Origin: Aliamphritea hakodatensis
GTDB lineage: Bacteria > Pseudomonadota > Gammaproteobacteria > Pseudomonadales > Balneatricaceae
Assembly (NCBI RefSeq): GCF_024347195.1
Contig: NZ_AP025281.1
Coordinates: forward strand, 4,836,001 to 4,900,000
Direction: 5' to 3'
Length of the DNA stretch: 64,000 bases
Numbering within the stretch: position 1 is the first letter of the stretch; the number at the start of each line of letters is the position of its first letter. Positions 1-8,853 of this stretch are shown in pieces. The notes under the pieces were generated by a model. That model did no database searches and was not told the origin of the DNA. It was given only the letters and a program-made list of their open reading frames with translations. A program made the translations under genes and the position numbers.

Positions 1-899
1 ACCAGCGTACTGTCTTCCGGTACCCGGACTTCCATCAGCTCATAATCAACACCATAAGTGTCTTTAAAGTATTCCAGCGTACTGACCGCTTTACTGTCGC
101 CCTCATTGTTTGGCAATACGAAACGGCCGGCAACCACAAAATACAGGATACCGGTCAGCACCAGACAGATACCCACCGGCGTCACGGAAAACAGTGACCA
201 GGTATCCATTTGCTGATCTGCCGGTAACGCCTGATTAGATGTCAGGATCAGGTCATTCAGCAAAATCAGCGGGCTGGAACCAATCATCGTCATGGTGCCG
301 CCCAGGATGGCGCAAAACCCCATCGGCATCAGCAACCGCGACATCGGTAAGCCGGTACGCCCTGAAATCCGGCTCACGACCGGCAGGAACAACGCTGCAG
401 CACCCACGTTCTGCATAAAGCAGGAAATAAAACCCACCGTACTGGAAACGATTGGAATAATCCGTTTCTCGGTACGTCCGCCAACTTTCAGAATCCAGTT
501 GGCAACCTTACCCATCAGTCCTGTCTTATCCAGACCGGCACCAATGATCATCACGGCAATAATAGAGACAACCGCGTTACTCGAAAAACCATTAAACAGG
601 GCGGTACTGGGCACCAGCGCTTCTTCCAGCCCCATGATCGGCGCAAACAGCCCGGTCAGGCCCAGCAATACCATAATCAGAACGGCTGCGACATCTACGC
701 CCACAATCTCAAATGCAAACAGATAAATTGTCAGTATCAATACTGCAGTCACCCAGGCAATTTCTATGCTGGGTACAACCTGACTCATCAGAATGGCTAA
801 CACCAAAAATACCGCGCCCGCGACGGTTTGTTTCATGGGCAAACGCTTTAACCAACGGAGTGAAGAACTCCGGGATTGCGTTTCTGTGCTTGTATTCAC
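1..899 (-). CDS. SLC13/DASS-family permease, C-terminus cut by window edge
   Basis: Inner-membrane anion permease of the SLC13 (divalent anion:Na+ symporter) type. The reverse strand reads open to the left edge. It shows a run of hydrophobic segments and the family motif GGTMTMIGSSPL near residue 190. After the membrane part the frame reads LMEVRVPEDSTL, which looks like the start of a TrkA-C (RCK_C) domain, as in SLC13 carriers with a cytoplasmic insert. I place the start at the GTG at 899, after a purine-rich GAGGGGAATAAGG stretch; this gives a polar N-terminus before the first membrane helix. The ATG at 836 is the alternative and has no clear ribosome site. It diverges from the LysR gene at 1022. 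The substrate (sulfate, citrate, C4-dicarboxylate or other) cannot be told from this part. Confidence 0.8.
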   Translation of the reverse strand, partial: MNTSTETQSRSSSLRWLKRLPMKQTVAGAVFLVLAILMSQVVPSIEIAWVTAVLILTIYLFAFEIVGVDVAAVLIMVLLGLTGLFAPIMGLEEALVPSTALFNGFSSNAVVSIIAVMIIGAGLDKTGLMGKVANWILKVGGRTEKRIIPIVSSTVGFISCFMQNVGAAALFLPVVSRISGRTGLPMSRLLMPMGFCAILGGTMTMIGSSPLILLNDLILTSNQALPADQQMDTWSLFSVTPVGICLVLTGILYFVVAGRFVLPNNEGDSKAVSTLEYFKDTYGVDYELMEVRVPEDSTL

Positions 900-1021
900 A
901 GACCTTATTCCCCTCACCAATATTCTTACGGAAAGATTCCGGGCGTAATTCTAGTTATGTTTTGCTATTCTAAAAAACGAAAAAAACAAGCGACTATGAA
1001 CAAAAAAACCGAATTGCGATT

Positions 1022-1855
1022 ATGGATACTGTTTTACTGAAAACCTTCCTTGAGGTCACCCATGCCAGAAACTTCGGCAAAGCCTCAGAAATATTGTGCG
1101 TCGCACCATCCACGGTCAGTGCGCGCATCCGACAACTCGAAGAATTACTCGGCCTGAGCCTGTTTATCCGCAACCATCAACAGGTAAGTTTAACCCCCGC
1201 CGGGGAACACATGGTGCGTCATGCACGCTTTATTCTGAATGCCTGGGAACGGGCTTATGAAGACATTGCCCTGAGTGCCAATCTGAATAAAAGGCTGGTC
1301 GTTGCCGGCACACCCAGCCTGTGGGATATTTTCGTGCAGGACTGGCTGAACGAAGTTCACAGTAAAATGCCGGAACTGGCTCTGCGTGCAGAAGACAGTA
1401 CCACCCTGCGGGTCATGGAAAAGCTGGAAAGGGGGTCCATTGATATCGGCTTTATTTATGAACAGCCAAAACTTGCCAACCTGGTAATCGAAGAACTTAA
1501 ATCCATTCCACTGCAACTGGTATCAACTCAGCCAGGCCTGAATGCTGACCAGGCGACGTCCAGTGGCTATATCCGGGTCGAATGGGGCAGCGTCTTTAAC
1601 TCACTGCATGAGCGCTATTTCCCCCAACGGCCACTGGCCCCGGTACGGGTCAACAGTATGCGCATCGCCATGAAGCTGATGCTAAGCAGCGGTGGCTCCG
1701 CATACTTACCGGTCGTCAGTACCGCAGAGCGGGTCAACAGTGGTGAATTATTTGTGGTTGAAGATGCCCCCCATCTGGAAATGAAAGCTTATGCGGCATA
1801 CTCCCCCCACGGCGAGCATCACGACCTGATCAGGCAACTGCTGGCAATGCTGTAA
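1022..1855 (+). CDS. LysR-family transcriptional regulator, HdfR-like
   Basis: A 277-residue LysR-type DNA-binding regulator. The N-terminal winged helix-turn-helix (residues about 1-60, MDTVLLKTFLEV then STVSARIRQLEELLG) closely matches enterobacterial HdfR, which starts MDTELLKTFLEV. The rest is a shortened LysR substrate-binding domain; the family is usually near 300 residues, and HdfR is also about 280. Diverging from the SLC13 permease at 899, it may control that gene, which is inference from position only. A strong hairpin follows it at 1888. The E. coli HdfR target flhDC is not in the window, so the symbol is not assigned. Confidence 0.85.
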   Translation: MDTVLLKTFLEVTHARNFGKASEILCVAPSTVSARIRQLEELLGLSLFIRNHQQVSLTPAGEHMVRHARFILNAWERAYEDIALSANLNKRLVVAGTPSLWDIFVQDWLNEVHSKMPELALRAEDSTTLRVMEKLERGSIDIGFIYEQPKLANLVIEELKSIPLQLVSTQPGLNADQATSSGYIRVEWGSVFNSLHERYFPQRPLAPVRVNSMRIAMKLMLSSGGSAYLPVVSTAERVNSGELFVVEDAPHLEMKAYAAYSPHGEHHDLIRQLLAML

Positions 1856-1887
1856 GCCCTGCTTATTACGCCCGGTTTACAGGCAAT

Positions 1888-1913
1888 AAAAAAGCGCCCT
1901 CAGGCGCTTTTTT
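1888..1913. terminator. Bidirectional intrinsic terminator
   Basis: An 11-bp perfect hairpin, AAAAAAGCGCC / GGCGCTTTTTT with loop CTCA, lies between the convergent hdfR-like gene and fba. The A-run and T-run let it work on both strands. Confidence 0.85.
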
Positions 1914-1933
1914 AATTCACAGAGTAAGCAATC

Positions 1934-2983
1934 TTACATCTCACCTGCGCTGTACTTGTCAGCCATATCTTCCAGAGAGATTGCTGTCAGCTTGCTTGCC
2001 TGACCGGCAGCCCCGAACGCTTCATAACGGTCAGTACAGATATCACTCATCGCCACCATGGTTGCTTTGAGGAATTTACGCGGGTCAAACTCAGACGGGT
2101 TTTCCGCCATAAAGCGACGTACGGCACCGGTAGACGCCAGACGCAGGTCAGTATCGATGTTAACTTTACGCACGCCGTGCTTAATGCCTTCAACGATCTG
2201 CTCAACCGGCACACCGTAAGTTTCCGGAATCTCACCACCAAACTCGTTGATCACTGCCAGCCACTCCTGTGGTACAGAAGAAGAACCATGCATTACCAGG
2301 TGAGTATTCGGAATACGTTCGTGGATTGCACGGATACGGTCAATCGCCAGAATGTCACCGGTCGGTGGACGGGTAAACTTGTAAGCACCGTGAGACGTAC
2401 CGCAGGCAATCGCCAGGGCATCAACACCGGTCTTGCTCACAAAATCAGCCGCTTCATCAGGATCAGTCAGCATTTGTTCCTGAGACAGGGTACCTTCAGC
2501 ACCTACGCCATCTTCTTCACCGGCCTGACCGGTTTCCAGCGAACCCAGGCAACCCAGCTCACCCTCAACAGAAACACCACAGGCATGCGCCATTTCTACC
2601 GTACGGCGGGTAACGTCAACGTTATACTCATAGCTGGAAGGTGTCTTGCCGTCGCTCATCAGGGAACCGTCCATCATGACCGATGAGAAACCCATCGCGA
2701 TAGAACGCTGACACACAGCAGGAGAGGTACCGTGATCCTGGTGCATACACACAGGAATATGCGGAAATTCAGCAATTGCCGCCAGAATCATATGACGCAG
2801 GAAATTAGACCCTGCATACTTACGGGCACCAGCAGACGCCTGCACAATGACCGGAGAATCGGTTTTGCTCGCCGCTTCCATAATGGCGCGCATCTGTTCC
2901 AGGTTATTTACGTTATACGCTGGAATACCGTAGCCATTTTCTGCGGCATGATCCAGCAGTTGGCGCATACTGATTAGAGCCAT
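1934..2983 (-). CDS. fba: Fructose-bisphosphate aldolase, class II (Calvin-cycle subtype)
   Basis: Zinc-dependent aldolase that cleaves fructose-1,6-bisphosphate to DHAP and glyceraldehyde-3-phosphate in glycolysis and runs in reverse in gluconeogenesis. The 349-residue protein has the zinc-ligand motif CMHQDHGT (about residues 88-95), the glycine-rich GELGCLG, the phosphate-binding LVMHGSSSVPQ, and NIDTDLR near the C-terminus. These, and the length, place it in the class IIB/Calvin-type subgroup used for glycolysis by pseudomonads. It is the last gene of the tkt-epd-pgk-fba neighbourhood, although the oppositely oriented class I aldolase gene at 3264 separates it from pgk. Its promoter must lie in the 280-bp gap it shares with that gene. 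Confidence 0.95.
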   Translation of the reverse strand: MALISMRQLLDHAAENGYGIPAYNVNNLEQMRAIMEAASKTDSPVIVQASAGARKYAGSNFLRHMILAAIAEFPHIPVCMHQDHGTSPAVCQRSIAMGFSSVMMDGSLMSDGKTPSSYEYNVDVTRRTVEMAHACGVSVEGELGCLGSLETGQAGEEDGVGAEGTLSQEQMLTDPDEAADFVSKTGVDALAIACGTSHGAYKFTRPPTGDILAIDRIRAIHERIPNTHLVMHGSSSVPQEWLAVINEFGGEIPETYGVPVEQIVEGIKHGVRKVNIDTDLRLASTGAVRRFMAENPSEFDPRKFLKATMVAMSDICTDRYEAFGAAGQASKLTAISLEDMADKYSAGEM

Positions 2984-3263
2984 GTTTCCACCTTTAATTT
3001 GCTCATGTAAGTGATCGCGCTATTGTAGCATTCAAACCACCATAAACAGACCCCAAAAAAGCTCATACTTAGCGCTGAATGCCGCAATTTCCGACAGTTT
3101 CATATCGCCTTAATGCGAACAATTATTGATTGCAATTTCAGTTAAAAAAGCTTACAAACATCCCCCGTCAGAGAAACTCACATATAACTTCCGGTGTACT
3201 GAAAAAGTCCGGGTAAAAGTTCCCGGTGAGCAGCGTAAAATAGCCAACTCAGGAGCACCTCAT

Positions 3264-4163
3264 ATGGCATCACAGGCCCAACAAGACATGCTGAACAAAG
3301 TCGCCAGCGATACCGGCTTCATTGCAGCACTGGATCAGAGCGGCGGCAGCACCCCAAAAGCCCTGCGTTTATACGGCGTGGAAGAATCCGAATATGACGG
3401 TGATGACGCCATGTTCACTAAAGTGCATGAAATGCGCAGCCGGATCGTCACTGATAAGGTCTTTACCGGTGAACGGGTGCTCGGTGCTATTCTGTTCGAA
3501 AACACCCTGGACCGGGAAATTCTGGGTAAGCACTCTGCACAGTATCTCTGGCAGGAAAAGCAGGTTGTTCCCTTCCTGAAAGTGGACAAAGGCCTGGCGG
3601 AAGAAGCCAATGGCGTACAACTGATGAAAGATATGCCTGAACTGGACGCCCTGCTGGCCAAAGCCAATGCACAGGACGTCTTCGGCACCAAGATGCGTTC
3701 CGTCATTAAAGCCGCCGATGCAACCGGCATTCAGCAGGTTGTGACGCAGCAATTTACCGTAGGTAAGCAAATTCTGGCGGCGGGCCTGGTGCCTATTATT
3801 GAACCGGAAGTGGATATTCACTGCCCGGATAAAGCCATCGCCGAAGCCCTGCTGAAAAAACAACTGCTGGACGCGCTGGATCAGTTAGGCCGTGAGCAAA
3901 AAGTTATGCTGAAACTGACGCTACCGGAAAATGATAACTTCTATCAGACATGCATTGAACACCCGAACGTTATCCGTGTCGTGGCGCTGTCCGGCGGTTA
4001 CAGCCGTGAAGAATCCAACCAGCGCCTGAGCCGCAACAATGGCATGATCGCCAGTTTCTCCCGGGCGCTCACCGAAGGCCTGTCCGCTCAGCAAAATGAC
4101 GCGGACTTCTCCGCAACCCTGGATCAGACCATTGAATCCATTTATCAGGCATCAGCCAGCTGA
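3264..4163 (+). CDS. fda: Class I fructose-bisphosphate aldolase (bacterial FdaB type)
   Basis: Schiff-base aldolase catalysing the same reaction as the class II enzyme next to it but without a metal. The protein is 299 residues from the ATG at 3264, which follows AGGAG at 3251-3255 with an 8-nt spacer; the open frame extends upstream to 3126 but lacks a ribosome site there. It has the class I active-site stretch AALDQSGGSTPKAL near residue 20 and EPEVDIHC in the middle, followed by a lysine-containing strand (KVMLKLTLP). It resembles the short monomeric aldolases of Staphylococcus and several proteobacteria. It diverges from fba and converges on pgk, ending at a shared terminator. The pairing suggests condition-dependent use, for example when metals are scarce or gluconeogenesis dominates, which is inference. 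Confidence 0.92.
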   Translation: MASQAQQDMLNKVASDTGFIAALDQSGGSTPKALRLYGVEESEYDGDDAMFTKVHEMRSRIVTDKVFTGERVLGAILFENTLDREILGKHSAQYLWQEKQVVPFLKVDKGLAEEANGVQLMKDMPELDALLAKANAQDVFGTKMRSVIKAADATGIQQVVTQQFTVGKQILAAGLVPIIEPEVDIHCPDKAIAEALLKKQLLDALDQLGREQKVMLKLTLPENDNFYQTCIEHPNVIRVVALSGGYSREESNQRLSRNNGMIASFSRALTEGLSAQQNDADFSATLDQTIESIYQASAS

Positions 4164-4181
4164 TAATTGCCCCGAAAAAAC

Positions 4182-4211
4182 AAAAAAGCCGGTTTAAAAA
4201 CCGGCTTTTTT
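4182..4211. terminator. Bidirectional intrinsic terminator
   Basis: AAAAAAGCCGGTTT pairs with AAACCGGCTTTTTT around a 2-nt loop, between the convergent fda and pgk genes. Flanking A and T runs serve both directions. Confidence 0.85.
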
Positions 4212-4228
4212 TTATTTTCAGAACAGCT

Positions 4229-5389
4229 TTATGCGCGGCTTTCCAGCATCGCAACCGCCGGCAGAACCTTGCCTTCAACAAACTCAAGGAAAGCACCGCC
4301 GCCGGTAGAAATGTAAGACACCTGATCAGCAATGGCATACTTATCCACTGCTGCCAGTGTGTCACCACCGCCGGCAATCGAGAAGCCACTGTTAGCAGCA
4401 ATCGCAGCCGACAATACCTTAGTACCATCACCAAACTGATCAAACTCAAATACGCCAACAGGACCGTTCCAGATAATCGTACCGGCATCCGCCAGTAACG
4501 CTGCCAGCTGAGCCGCAGACTCAGGACCGATATCCAGGATCATGTCATCTTCAGCAACATCGTCAACCGACTTGATTTCAGCCGCTGCAGATTCAGAAAA
4601 CTCTTTCGCCACAACCACATCCACCGGCAGAGGAATGTTCACCTTCGCCATCAGCGCCTTGGCGGTATCAATCAGATCATGCTCGCACAGGGATTTGCCC
4701 ACAGGCTTGCCCGCCGCGGCCAGGAAGGTATTAGCAATACCGCCACCGACAATCAGCTGATCAACTTTGTCAGACAGTGACTCCAGCACCGTCAGCTTGG
4801 TCGATACTTTAGAGCCACCAACGATCGCCGCCATCGGACGGGCCGGGTTATCCAGCGCTTTGGCCAGTGCATCCAGCTCACCTGCCAGCAACGGACCGGC
4901 ACAGGCTACCGGTGCAAACTGCGCAACACCGTGAGTAGATGCCTGGGCACGGTGTGCTGTACCGAATGCATCCATCACATAGACATCACACAGCGCGGCC
5001 ATTTGCCGGGACAGTGCTTCGTCATCTTTCTTCTCGCCTTTGTTAAAGCGGACGTTTTCCAGCAATACCAGATCGCCTTCAGCCACGTCAAAACCGCCTT
5101 CCAGCCAGTCACGGACCAGCGGTACTTCACGGGATAACAGCTCAGACAAATGCGCGGCAACCGGCGCCAGCGAGCTGGCCTCGTCAAACTCACCTTCAGT
5201 CGGACGGCCCAGGTGCGACATCAGCATCACTTTCGCGCCCGCTTCAAGTGCGTGCTGAATTGTTGGCAGAGATGCACGGATACGGGCATCGCTGGTCACC
5301 TTGCCGTCTTTAACCGGCACGTTTAAGTCTTCACGAATCAGAACCCGCTTACCGCGCAGTTCCAGATCAGTCATTTTCAGTACGCTCAT
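4229..5389 (-). CDS. pgk: Phosphoglycerate kinase
   Basis: Cytoplasmic enzyme making 3-phosphoglycerate and ATP from 1,3-bisphosphoglycerate. The 386-residue protein has the N-terminal substrate signature RVLIREDLNVPV, MLMSHLGRP near residue 60, AIVGGSKVSTK at the hinge, and C-terminal nucleotide-binding GPVGVFEFDQF and GGGDTLAAV. I start it at the ATG at 5389 (MSVLKMTDL), after AGGAAG; a longer reading to 5404 adds five residues without a ribosome site. It lies 21 bp downstream of epd, as in the epd-pgk operons of many gammaproteobacteria. Confidence 0.96.
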   Translation of the reverse strand: MSVLKMTDLELRGKRVLIREDLNVPVKDGKVTSDARIRASLPTIQHALEAGAKVMLMSHLGRPTEGEFDEASSLAPVAAHLSELLSREVPLVRDWLEGGFDVAEGDLVLLENVRFNKGEKKDDEALSRQMAALCDVYVMDAFGTAHRAQASTHGVAQFAPVACAGPLLAGELDALAKALDNPARPMAAIVGGSKVSTKLTVLESLSDKVDQLIVGGGIANTFLAAAGKPVGKSLCEHDLIDTAKALMAKVNIPLPVDVVVAKEFSESAAAEIKSVDDVAEDDMILDIGPESAAQLAALLADAGTIIWNGPVGVFEFDQFGDGTKVLSAAIAANSGFSIAGGGDTLAAVDKYAIADQVSYISTGGGAFLEFVEGKVLPAVAMLESRA

Positions 5390-5410
5390 AAGGCTTCCTA
5401 TCAACTTTTT

Positions 5411-6445
5411 TCAGCGGTCATCCGACTCGGGACGACACGCCAGCCAGGCCTTTGCCACATCCAGCATGCGGTTGGCAAAGCCCCATTCATTATCAAACCA
5501 GCACAGCAGCTTCACCAGTGAGCCGCCGCTGACCCGGGTCTGGGTTCCGTCAACAATCGCTGAACGGGGATCCCGGTTAAAATCCACCGAGGCGTGGGGT
5601 TCTTCGGTATACCCCAGCAACCCTTGCAACGGCCCTTGTGAAGCCTCCCGCAGCAGTTGATTTATCTGCTGTGCATCGGTGGCGGTACGGACATTCAGGC
5701 TAATATCCAGTACCGATACATTAATGGTCGGCACCCGCAGGTGCAGACACTCAAAACGTCCGGACAATTGCGGTAATAAACGCTCAATGCCCTTATTCAG
5801 CCCGGTATCCACCGGAATAATGGAGTGCATCGCACTGCGGGTAAGGCGCAGATCTGTCTGGTGATAGCTGTCGATCACCGGCTGGTCATTCATCGCCGAG
5901 TGAACAGTGGTGGTCACACCGCTTTCTATCCCCAGCTCACGGTCCAGCAAATCCAGCAGCGGTACAATACAGTTCGTGGTGCAGGAACCCGCCGCCACGA
6001 CACGCTGGTCAGCCTGCAACAGATGGTCATTGAAACCATATACAATGGTGGCATCAACATCGGCCTGGGCCGGCTGGGAAAACAGCAAACGGGCTGCGCC
6101 GCTGTCCACGTGCCGTTGTGCGGTAGCGCGGTCACTGAAGGCACCGGAACATTCCAGCACCAGGTCAATATCCATTTCCCGCCAGGGCAAGCCTTCCGGT
6201 TCAGGCTCGTTCAGCACCCGGATAGCATCGCCATTGATCAGCAGGTTCTCACCATCATGATCCACCGGCGCCGGGAAGCGCCCGTGGGTCGTATCATAAC
6301 GGGTCAGATAACAGACGGTCTCAATATCTGATAATTCATTCAGCGCAACCACATGCAACTGATCACGGTAGCCGGACTCATAAATTGCCCGCAGCACACT
6401 CTGACCGATGCGCCCGTAACCATTGATTGCCACTCTGTATGTCAT
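5411..6445 (-). CDS. epd: D-erythrose-4-phosphate dehydrogenase
   Basis: NAD-dependent oxidation of erythrose-4-phosphate to 4-phosphoerythronate, the first step to pyridoxal 5'-phosphate in gammaproteobacteria. The 344-residue protein has the Rossmann start VAINGYGRIGQSVLR, the catalytic cysteine in AGSCTTNCIVPL, and SAMNDQPVID, a motif typical of Epd rather than GAPDH. VDGTQTRVSGGSLVK and WFDNEWGFANRM follow near the C-terminus. It sits between tkt and pgk. A terminator-like hairpin separates it from tkt, so it may be transcribed by readthrough or by its own promoter. GAPDH is the alternative; the motif set favours Epd. Confidence 0.92.
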   Translation of the reverse strand: MTYRVAINGYGRIGQSVLRAIYESGYRDQLHVVALNELSDIETVCYLTRYDTTHGRFPAPVDHDGENLLINGDAIRVLNEPEPEGLPWREMDIDLVLECSGAFSDRATAQRHVDSGAARLLFSQPAQADVDATIVYGFNDHLLQADQRVVAAGSCTTNCIVPLLDLLDRELGIESGVTTTVHSAMNDQPVIDSYHQTDLRLTRSAMHSIIPVDTGLNKGIERLLPQLSGRFECLHLRVPTINVSVLDISLNVRTATDAQQINQLLREASQGPLQGLLGYTEEPHASVDFNRDPRSAIVDGTQTRVSGGSLVKLLCWFDNEWGFANRMLDVAKAWLACRPESDDR

Positions 6446-6463
6446 TAACAGCCCGCCATAATC

Positions 6464-6492
6464 AAAAACGGCCAGTCAAAAGACCGGCCGTT
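6464..6492 (-). terminator. Intrinsic terminator or attenuator after tkt
   Basis: On the reverse strand an 11-bp stem with one mismatch (AACGGCCGGTC / GACTGGCCGTT) is followed by TTTTTGA. It lies 14 bp past the tkt stop and 19 bp before epd, so it probably lowers transcription into epd-pgk. Confidence 0.7.
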
Positions 6493-6505
6493 ATCGTGTC
6501 AGTAA

Positions 6506-8500
6506 TTAAAGTACTGACTTAACTTTCTCAACTACATTTTCGACAGTGAAGCCGAACAGCTTGAACAGCTCGCCTGCAGGGGCAGACTCACCAAAGCTGG
6601 TCATACCGACGATCGCGCCGTTCAGACCTACATACTTGTACCAGTAATCGGCCTGTGCCGCTTCAACCGCAACACGGGCTGAAACCGCTGCCGGCAGAAC
6701 CGCTTCACGGTATGCTGCATCCTGCTTATCAAAGACATCAGTGGCAGGCATAGATACAACGCGTACCTGCTTACCTTCAGCTTCCAGTGCAGCCGCTGCA
6801 TCCATCGCCAGACCCACTTCAGAACCGGTCGCGATCAGAATCGCATCAGGGGTACCCTGAGTGTCACGCAGGATGTAACCACCCCGTGCCACATTCGCCA
6901 GCTGTTCAGCAGAACGGGCCTGATGAGGCAGATTCTGACGGGAGAAGATCATAGCTGTAGGACCGTCGTTACGCTCCAGTGCAGACTTCCATGCCACCGC
7001 AGACTCAACCGCATCACACGGACGCCAGGTGCTCATATTCGGGGTATGACGCAGGTTAGCAATCTGTTCGATTGGCTGGTGCGTCGGACCGTCTTCACCC
7101 AGACCGATAGAATCGTGCGTGTAAACGTGGATAGCACGCTGCTTCATCAGTGCCGCCATACGCAGCGCATTACGGGCATATTCCATGAAGACCAGGAAAG
7201 TCGCGCCGTAAGGAATGAAACCGCCGTGCAGGGCGATACCGTTCATGATGGCAGACATACCGAATTCACGTACGCCGTAGAACAGGTAGTTACCGGATGC
7301 ATCATCTTTGGTCACGCCTTTACAGCCAGACCACAGAGTCAGGTTGGAACCGGCCAGGTCAGCAGAGCCGCCCATCAGTTCAGGCAGTAACGGACCAAAT
7401 GCATTCAGTGTATTCTGAGACGCTTTACGGCTGGCGATGGTTTCGCCTTTATCCTGCAGCTGCTGGATAACTTCATCCGCCTGCGCAGAGAAGTCAGCCG
7501 GCAGTTCACCGCTGTAACGGCGAATCAGTTCACGGGCCAGCTCCGGATATGCCTTGCTGTACGCAGCAAAGCTTTCGTTCCAGTCATTTTCAGCATTCTG
7601 ACCGGCTTCCAGCGCACTCCACTGGGCATAAATATCTTCAGGGATTACAAAAGAGTCGTGTTCCCAACCCAGTTCTTTACGGGCCAGTGCGATTTCTTCT
7701 TCACCCAGAGGCGCACCGTGGCAATCCTCTTTACCCTGTTTGTTTGGAGAACCGAAACCGATAATGGTCTTGCAGCAGATCAGGGTAGGCTGTTCAGTAT
7801 TTTCATTCGCAGCTTCAATCGCAGCACGGATCTGATCGTGGTCATGGCCGTCAACATTCGGAATAACCTGCCAGCCGTATGACTCAAAACGCTTCGGCGT
7901 ATCGTCAGTGAACCAACCTTCAACTTCACCGTCGATAGAAATGCCGTTGTCATCGTAGAAGGCCACCAGCTTACCCAGACCCAGCGTACCGGCCAGTGAG
8001 CATGCTTCGTGAGAAATACCTTCCATCAGGCAGCCATCACCCAGGAAAGTATAAGTATTGTGATCAATGATCTCGTGATCTTCACGGTTAAACTGCGCTG
8101 CCAGAGATTTCTCAGCAATCGCAAAACCTACCGCATTAGTGATGCCCTGACCCAGTGGGCCAGTGGTGGTTTCAACACCTGGCGCATAGCCATATTCCGG
8201 GTGACCTGCCGTTTTAGAATGCAGCTGCCGGAAATTTTTGATGTCATCGATAGAAAGGTCGTAACCGGTCAGGTGCAACAGGCTGTAAATCAGCATGGAG
8301 CCATGACCATTAGACAGGACGAAACGGTCGCGATCCATCCAGTGCGGGTTGGACGGATTGTGTACCATGAAATCATTCCACAGTACTTCGGCGATATCTG
8401 CCATACCCATTGGCGCACCAGGGTGGCCAGATTTAGCTTGCTGTACAGCATCCATGCTCAGTGCACGGATTGCATTCGCCAGTTCTCTACGCGAGGACAT
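6506..8500 (-). CDS. tkt: Transketolase
   Basis: Thiamine-diphosphate enzyme of the non-oxidative pentose phosphate pathway, moving two-carbon units between sugar phosphates and producing the erythrose-4-phosphate used by Epd. The 664-residue protein has AKSGHPGAPMG near the N-terminus, the ThDP/Mg motif GDGCLMEG (about residue 154), SADLAGSNLT, and the pyrimidine-domain stretch THDSIGLGEDGPTHQP. All three domains are full length. It is the first gene of the leftward tkt-epd-pgk group and diverges from metK across about 350 bp. Confidence 0.97.
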   Translation of the reverse strand: MSSRRELANAIRALSMDAVQQAKSGHPGAPMGMADIAEVLWNDFMVHNPSNPHWMDRDRFVLSNGHGSMLIYSLLHLTGYDLSIDDIKNFRQLHSKTAGHPEYGYAPGVETTTGPLGQGITNAVGFAIAEKSLAAQFNREDHEIIDHNTYTFLGDGCLMEGISHEACSLAGTLGLGKLVAFYDDNGISIDGEVEGWFTDDTPKRFESYGWQVIPNVDGHDHDQIRAAIEAANENTEQPTLICCKTIIGFGSPNKQGKEDCHGAPLGEEEIALARKELGWEHDSFVIPEDIYAQWSALEAGQNAENDWNESFAAYSKAYPELARELIRRYSGELPADFSAQADEVIQQLQDKGETIASRKASQNTLNAFGPLLPELMGGSADLAGSNLTLWSGCKGVTKDDASGNYLFYGVREFGMSAIMNGIALHGGFIPYGATFLVFMEYARNALRMAALMKQRAIHVYTHDSIGLGEDGPTHQPIEQIANLRHTPNMSTWRPCDAVESAVAWKSALERNDGPTAMIFSRQNLPHQARSAEQLANVARGGYILRDTQGTPDAILIATGSEVGLAMDAAAALEAEGKQVRVVSMPATDVFDKQDAAYREAVLPAAVSARVAVEAAQADYWYKYVGLNGAIVGMTSFGESAPAGELFKLFGFTVENVVEKVKSVL

Positions 8501-8853
8501 TCATTCACTCCGGGGTTGAAACCCTAGTTGAGGTTGAAATATTTGAAATACACTGATGCCACCACAGGCGACGTCAACAAAAGTGGCGGTATTTTCGCTC
8601 AACCGGCAGGCAGCTTCAAACCTATTTCGAGTAAAATTCATAAAATTGAGCCAAATTCATGATGAATTGCGAAAAAAACCTCTCAAACAGAGATATTCCC
8701 CATGCATTCGGGCCACAAGATCATTAAACTATCCGCCAATTTATTTATCTCATCCCCGATGGTCAGACCCCCACAGAGTCAGCGACCCCACCGCCCAGCC
8801 ATAAGCCAGGTACATGCCGGGGAACTTAAAAGTTTTGAGGACTCCTGAACGCC
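8501..8853. other. Divergent tkt/metK intergenic region
   Basis: About 350 bp without a supportable gene. It must hold the promoters of tkt (leftward) and metK (rightward). It includes an AT-rich stretch around 8640-8760, then a C-rich stretch (8760-8820) just before metK. The metK ribosome site is the TGAGGACTCC region before 8854. I looked for a SAM-riboswitch-like core or a MetJ box (AGACGTCT repeats) and recognised neither. Confidence 0.5.
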
